Below, in pieces: positions 60,743-64,000 of a DNA stretch of 64,000 nucleotides. Made by a program: the position numbers and the translations under genes. Source of the DNA: DASXRU01 sp034665305 (GTDB lineage: Bacteria; Acidobacteriota; Blastocatellia; Pyrinomonadales; Pyrinomonadaceae); assembly GCA_034665305.1 (NCBI GenBank), contig JAXDFZ010000003.1:186001-250000 (forward strand), in the 5' to 3' direction. The stretch's first letter is position 1, and every line of letters begins with the position of its first letter. The notes beneath the pieces are model-generated. The model had not been told where the DNA came from. It saw only the letters and a list, made by a program, of their open reading frames with translations, and made no database searches.

Positions 60743-61255
60743 ATGTCCTCGAACGTTCGGACCAGAACTGAAAAAATCCTTCTTATCGCGCTGTCCCCGC
60801 TCCTGGTCGCGGGGACGGCGTTGTGGTTGTTCCTATTGGCGCTCTCGCTGCCTTTACGGATTCTGTACCAATGGTGGCTTGCATATCGGTTTCGTCAAAT
60901 ACATGGGCGCTTCGGACGCTTTGTCTTGTTCATCTATTCCGACAGTCCCAACTGGAAAGATTACATCGAGACGAAAGTACTGCCGCAGCTTGAACCACAT
61001 GTTGTCACATTGAACTGGTCTGAACGTGCGCAGTGGCGGGAAACTCATCCGTTTGAAGCGCGGGTATTCCGACATTGGGCGGGCGAAGCAGAATTCAATC
61101 CAATGGCTCTGATCTTTTCTTCAATCGGGACTGTGACGGAGGTGCGTATGTGGCGCGCCTTCCGCGACTTGAAACACGGCAAAGATCATTCTTTACGCGT
61201 TGCCGAGAATCTCTTATTCTCCGAGGTTAACCGGATTGTTTCGAAGACCGCTTGA
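60743..61255 (+). CDS. Membrane-anchored hypothetical protein (cassette-like)
   Basis: A 170-residue protein with an N-terminal pair of hydrophobic stretches (ILLIALSPLLVAGTALWLFL and LALSLPLRILYQWWLAY) and a soluble C-terminal domain (RFVLFIYSDSPNWKDYIETK, PHVVTLNWSERAQWRETHPF). No family name. It is bracketed by attC-like sites D and E with 12-nt and 8-nt spacing, as expected for a one-gene cassette. Confidence 0.65.
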   Translation: MSSNVRTRTEKILLIALSPLLVAGTALWLFLLALSLPLRILYQWWLAYRFRQIHGRFGRFVLFIYSDSPNWKDYIETKVLPQLEPHVVTLNWSERAQWRETHPFEARVFRHWAGEAEFNPMALIFSSIGTVTEVRMWRAFRDLKHGKDHSLRVAENLLFSEVNRIVSKTA

Positions 61256-61263
61256 ATCGATCT

Positions 61264-61367
61264 GCCTAACAGCTCGTTGGACGGAAGTGATGGAAACGTG
61301 ATCGTAACTTCAAGGGTGCGGCGAAGGTTCAACGAAATCACGCCGCCGGTTCACTCTGACGTTAGAC
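61264..61367 (+). repeat. attC-like site E (perfect core boxes)
   Basis: Left core GCCTAAC (61264-61270) and right core GTTAGAC (61361-61367) both match the consensus fully and pair with each other. The left core is followed by AGCTCGTTGGA, close to the classical AAYTCGTTCAA. Length 104 nt, within the known attC range. This is the most convincing site of the set. Confidence 0.65.
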
Positions 61368-61378
61368 GAACGAGGTCT

Positions 61379-61658
61379 ATGTCGTTCATACTCATTCCAA
61401 ACAAAGGGTGAAGACGTTCAGGTCAATGCCTGGAGTTGGCGTCCCACGCTTGCATTGTTGAGCGCCGAAAATATCATCACGACTGAAGCTGCCGAACTAC
61501 CGGGCACAAATGGATGCGGTGCTCGCGTTGACGCTGGCTTGGCAAGTCGACTCGCAGCGACAGTAGAAAAGAAGCGGCGTCATCCCACAAACCGTTGGAT
61601 CGGAAGGCGCGGGAATATGTTTCTTAACTTGAGTCAATTGAATCGGTTGGATGGATGA
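61379..61658 (+). pseudogene. Frameshifted cassette gene (NGCGARV-type hypothetical)
   Basis: ATG 61379 opens MSFILIPNKG and stops at once. With one extra G in the run at 61406-61408 corrected, the frame continues EDVQVNAWSWRPTLALLSAE, then ELPGTNGCGARVDAGLASRL and AATVEKK, up to the stop at 61656-61658. The joined protein resembles short hypothetical proteins with an N-terminal VNAWNWRPTL-like segment and NGCGGRV motif; I recall this pattern but cannot cite a family. The last 30 residues look out of frame too, so decay is probably advanced. Confidence 0.55.
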
Positions 61659-61690
61659 ACTGACGCGGCCGGCAAACTCAGACGTTTGGC
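61622..61690 (+). repeat. attC-like site F (degenerate)
   Basis: TCTTAAC (61622-61628) and GTTTGGC (61684-61690), each one mismatch from consensus, with an internal TGAGT/ACTCA inverted pair. The following gene starts 20 nt downstream with its own ribosome-binding site. Confidence 0.4.
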
Positions 61691-61710
61691 GGAATCGCAA
61701 TAGGAGTCTT

Positions 61711-62214
61711 ATGAAGAACCTCGCAACAACTCTGATCGCGATCTTGTTCGCAGTCTCCTTAACTCGCGGTTTGCTTGCTCAAGAGCCAGGAAAACCGTCG
61801 CCGAAGCCCGCAAGCGCAACCAAGGAATCGCCAAAGGATCAGCCCAAAGGCGAAGTCGACCTTGCGCTGGAGGAATTAGAGAAACGGAACGATGGCGTCA
61901 GCACCGTGGTGGGTGGAGAGATTCCGGATGCCTCAGACTCGAGTAAGACTGGCGTGCTCAATGGGCAGGCACTTGAGTTAGTACAGCCCAAATATCCTGC
62001 CATCGCCGCTGCCGCACATGTGTCAGGCAAGGTTACTGTATTAGTGCTTATCGATACAGACGGAAAGATTATGGCTGCGCAAATAGTCGACGGCCATCCC
62101 TTGCTACGCGAGGCCGCGCTCAAAGCCGCTAGGGCGACCCGTTTCTCCCAGACGCTGCTCCAAGGTAAACCGGTAAATATATTGGGGACGATCATCTATA
62201 ACTTCGTCCTTTGA
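61711..62214 (+). CDS. Secreted TonB C-terminal domain protein (cassette-like)
   Basis: A 167-residue protein with a signal peptide (TTLIAILFAVSLTRGLLAQ), a Pro/Lys/Ser linker and a TonB C-terminal domain: LVQPKYPAIAAAAHVSGKVT, VLVLIDTDGKIMAAQIVDGH, PLLREAALKAARATRFSQTL, LGTIIYNFVL. Short proteins of this type are periplasmic and are not true energy transducers, as the N-terminal anchor is a signal peptide. AGGAG (61702-61706) precedes the ATG. GTTAGGC at 62233-62239 after the stop may be the end of a worn attC-like site. Confidence 0.78.
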   Translation: MKNLATTLIAILFAVSLTRGLLAQEPGKPSPKPASATKESPKDQPKGEVDLALEELEKRNDGVSTVVGGEIPDASDSSKTGVLNGQALELVQPKYPAIAAAAHVSGKVTVLVLIDTDGKIMAAQIVDGHPLLREAALKAARATRFSQTLLQGKPVNILGTIIYNFVL

Positions 62215-62286
62215 ACGCTCGTGCCGCGCAACGTTAGGCCGCCTTGTAGTGCATTCGATTCTGGGTGAACACCGGATTTGCCAACT

Positions 62287-62454
62287 ATGACGTGGAAGCT
62301 ATTGTTTCTGATATTGCTCGCGAGCGTGAGTGCTGTCGCGACTGGGGCCCAGGTTTCAAGCGGGGGACGCGTACAGCTTAGCGAGTGTCCAACGTTAAAT
62401 GATCTTCGCCAGGCAGTTTCTTTCTTCTCGTCTTTCAAGGTCAGAGCACGTTAG
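62287..62454 (+). CDS. Truncated small secreted protein (cassette-like)
   Basis: A 55-residue frame starting with a clear signal peptide (MTWKLLFLILLASVSAVATG) followed by AQVSSGGRVQLSECPTLNDL and a frame that runs into the next attC-like site. The coding part after the signal is only about 15 residues before it enters the GTCCAAC core, so this looks like a cassette whose gene has been truncated. Confidence 0.4.
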   Translation: MTWKLLFLILLASVSAVATGAQVSSGGRVQLSECPTLNDLRQAVSFFSSFKVRAR

Positions 62455-62456
62455 AC
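62387..62456 (+). repeat. attC-like site H (perfect core boxes)
   Basis: Left core GTCCAAC (62387-62393) and right core GTTAGAC (62450-62456) both match consensus and are complementary in six of seven positions. GTTAAAT, itself a perfect right core, abuts the left core. The next ATG lies 7 nt after the right core. Confidence 0.55.
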
Positions 62457-62463
62457 GATAAAG

Positions 62464-62880
62464 ATGAAAATTTCTGTCGAAGAAAATCCTGCTGCCGCAG
62501 ACCTCGACGTGATCGAGCGCGCACTGGTTGAGCACAATGAAGCGAAAAGTGAGCCGCGAAACCACACGCCATTAACGCTCTTTCTCCGTAGTACTGAAGG
62601 ACAGATTGTCGGCGGATTGCGGGGATTACTGTCCTGGGGTTGGCTATTCGTTTCCCAATTATGGGTTGCCGAAGACCTGCGGGACCAGGATTACGGTAGG
62701 AAGCTCATCGAAGCAGCAGAGACCGAGGCCAAAGCGCGGGATTGCCACGCCGCTTATGTTGATACGTTCAGTTTTCTGGCCTTAGACTTTTACCGAAAGT
62801 GTGGCTATGCGGTGTTCGGGACGTTAGAGGATTTCCCCCAGGGGCACACGAGGTATTTCCTTAAAAAGATATTTAAGTAA
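62464..62880 (+). CDS. GNAT-family N-acetyltransferase (cassette-like)
   Basis: A 138-residue acetyltransferase: GQIVGGLRGLLSWGWLFVSQ (central strands), LWVAEDLRDQDYGRKLIEAA (acetyl-CoA-binding loop, here RDQDYG in place of the usual R/Q-x-x-G-x-G/A) and FYRKCGYAVFG. Small GNAT proteins are among the most frequent integron passengers. Substrate unknown. A palindromic dispersed repeat begins at the base after the stop codon, so any attC site downstream has been lost or displaced. Confidence 0.85.
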   Translation: MKISVEENPAAADLDVIERALVEHNEAKSEPRNHTPLTLFLRSTEGQIVGGLRGLLSWGWLFVSQLWVAEDLRDQDYGRKLIEAAETEAKARDCHAAYVDTFSFLALDFYRKCGYAVFGTLEDFPQGHTRYFLKKIFK

Positions 62881-63011
62881 TTTGGAGTGCGGTGACCTGT
62901 CACCGCTTTTACCGGCTGCGACCTGTCGCAGCCTTTCTAGTTCCTGATCTAAAAAAACTCGGCCCCAAGTTGCCGAAAACCAAAGCGGCGACAGGTCGCC
63001 GCACTCCATAA
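62881..63011. repeat. Palindromic dispersed repeat, GGAGTGCGGTGACC variant
   Basis: TTTGGAGTGCGGTGACCTGT (62881-62900), a central hairpin GGCTGCGAC-CT-GTCGCAGCC (62914-62933) and an inverted arm CCAAAGCGGCGACAGGTCGC to CACTCCATAA (about 62980-63011). It separates the GNAT gene from the convergent secreted-protein gene. Confidence 0.65.
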
Positions 63012-63018
63012 AGTTGCC

Positions 63019-64000
63019 TTAAGGTTTTGCCGGCGGCTGAACTGTCGCTTCCGGCGCGCTGACTTCAAAACGATGGAAGCCGCTGTACTCGAAAGTTATT
63101 TTCCCACCTAACATTAGCTCCGGCACATTGCCCGCCAGCGTTCGCCCATTACTGTTGGTGATAGCCACAATCCTTCGCGGCGTGAGAATCCCGAAACTGC
63201 TACTAACGTATTCGAACTCTTGTCTCATGATGACAAGGGGATAGCCCAACCTGGAAAGTTGCAACGTCACCTCGCGTACCTCACGCCAGAGTTGCGCCGT
63301 TTCCGCGTCTAACCACAAGCGCCCGCGATAAAACGCTTCAGCCCCTTTTAACGGTGAAGGCAACGACCCGAGCTTGAACGTAAGCTCCGGGCTCTGCGCG
63401 ATCTGTTGGTACTGAAGCACAATCACATCTCGTCCGTTAATCTGCTCCCGGCCAGCGACCGTGAACCGAAAAGCCGCGCGGGCTTTCTCGCTCAGCGGTA
63501 GGCCCTGGTTGACAGTCAAGCCGTAGAAACTGTGCACGAGATCATACCTTTGGCTCTCGCGATTAATCCGCTCGAGTTCCTTCTTGACCGAATCCGACTT
63601 GGCTAATCGATCATAGAACTTCACCATTCGTTCTTCTCGCTTTGCCAGCGGTACGCCATCGACCGCATGGACGTAACGGTATTCGGCCGTCACAGTCGGA
63701 TCTAACTGAGACTGATAGACGATCAGTTTTGAAACGATCTGCCGCTGGCGCTTGAGCTTGCCTTTGTCATCGTACTCTTCAATTTTTTGATCCTCATCAG
63801 CGGTAATGTCAGTGAACTTTGCCGTGTACTCGCTTGCTCTGCGGCTGGCCAGGGAAATGAATTCATTTAAAGCGGCCGCATCGAGCTGCGGAGGCGCAGG
63901 CTGCTGACCAAAGGATGGGCCAGCGTAAATCACGCAGCTTAAGACCAGTGAGTAAAGGATGCGTCTGAGGATTTTGTTGTTTGGCGAATATCTAAGGCCC
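63019..64000 (-). CDS. Secreted protein of unknown function (5' partial)
   Basis: The frame is open to the window edge. A GTG at 63933 would give 304 residues without a proper signal. The in-frame upstream sequence, however, reads NKILRRILYSLVLSCVIYAG, a typical signal peptide n- and h-region ending in SFGQQ, so the real start lies before it, probably outside the window. The mature part has helices (ALNEFISLASRRASEYTAKF) then beta-rich sequence (GREQINGRDVIVLQYQQIAQ, FYRGRLWLDAETAQLWREVR), like outer-membrane lipoprotein-sorting (LolA/LolB-like) folds; that resemblance is weak. Confidence 0.65.
   Translation of the reverse strand, partial: GLRYSPNNKILRRILYSLVLSCVIYAGPSFGQQPAPPQLDAAALNEFISLASRRASEYTAKFTDITADEDQKIEEYDDKGKLKRQRQIVSKLIVYQSQLDPTVTAEYRYVHAVDGVPLAKREERMVKFYDRLAKSDSVKKELERINRESQRYDLVHSFYGLTVNQGLPLSEKARAAFRFTVAGREQINGRDVIVLQYQQIAQSPELTFKLGSLPSPLKGAEAFYRGRLWLDAETAQLWREVREVTLQLSRLGYPLVIMRQEFEYVSSSFGILTPRRIVAITNSNGRTLAGNVPELMLGGKITFEYSGFHRFEVSAPEATVQPPAKP

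Overview
The window looks like chromosomal DNA of a soil-type Acidobacteriota, most likely the Blastocatellia/Pyrinomonadales group. This is an inference from gene content (bacillithiol genes in a non-Firmicute, many secreted proteins of no known family, TonB-domain and TPR proteins) and from the very high load of short dispersed repeats. No rRNA or tRNA gene was seen.

Layout. 1-2008: a partial YpdA-like bacillithiol-system reductase and a PhzF isomerase. 2333-7774: a four-gene same-strand cluster behind a strong sigma70-type promoter (TIG-type inner-membrane protein, small soluble protein, outer-membrane beta-barrel, peptidoglycan-binding GH19 enzyme), which I cannot match to a described system. 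8103-13486: a HOGA-like aldolase, BshC and MutL, separated by repeat-rich gaps. 13619-21861 (minus strand): a DUF2079-type membrane protein, HAD hydrolase, split acyl-CoA carboxylase alpha subunit, DUF3592-like protein, zinc-ribbon membrane protein, CDP-alcohol phosphatidyltransferase, TPR protein and GreA. 22139-27906: HD-GYP response regulator, phosphofructokinase, a PerR-type regulator with a peroxiredoxin and a TlpA-like thioredoxin, and an RlmI-like methyltransferase. 27949-36934: secreted proteins of unknown function, including two large tandem paralogues, plus a cupin and an SRAP protein. 36998-41304: two TIR-domain genes, one split by an in-frame amber codon, flanking a YCF48-like propeller and a frameshifted TPR-TonB gene. 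41471-57935: a 4863-residue PKD/discoidin/IgGFc-binding-like/RHS polymorphic toxin with a RES-like C-terminus, followed by a gene overlapping it by 4 nt (candidate immunity gene), an SseB-family gene and a hypothetical gene. 58284-62880: HicAB, then short unrelated genes all on the plus strand separated by hairpin sites that look like integron attC sites. No integrase lies in the window, so this resembles a cassette cluster lacking an integrase (CALIN). 63019-64000: a 5'-partial secreted protein.

Three kinds of short repeat cut across the map: (i) a palindromic family containing GAGTGCGCCGGC, (ii) a CCCCTCCCCGT family, which is nested inside (i) at one site and lies in frame inside coding sequence at others, and (iii) degenerate tandem heptanucleotide tracts just upstream of genes. 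Several genes are visibly decaying or being remodelled by frameshifts, an in-frame stop or repeat insertions. All calls come from reading the sequence; no database search was run.
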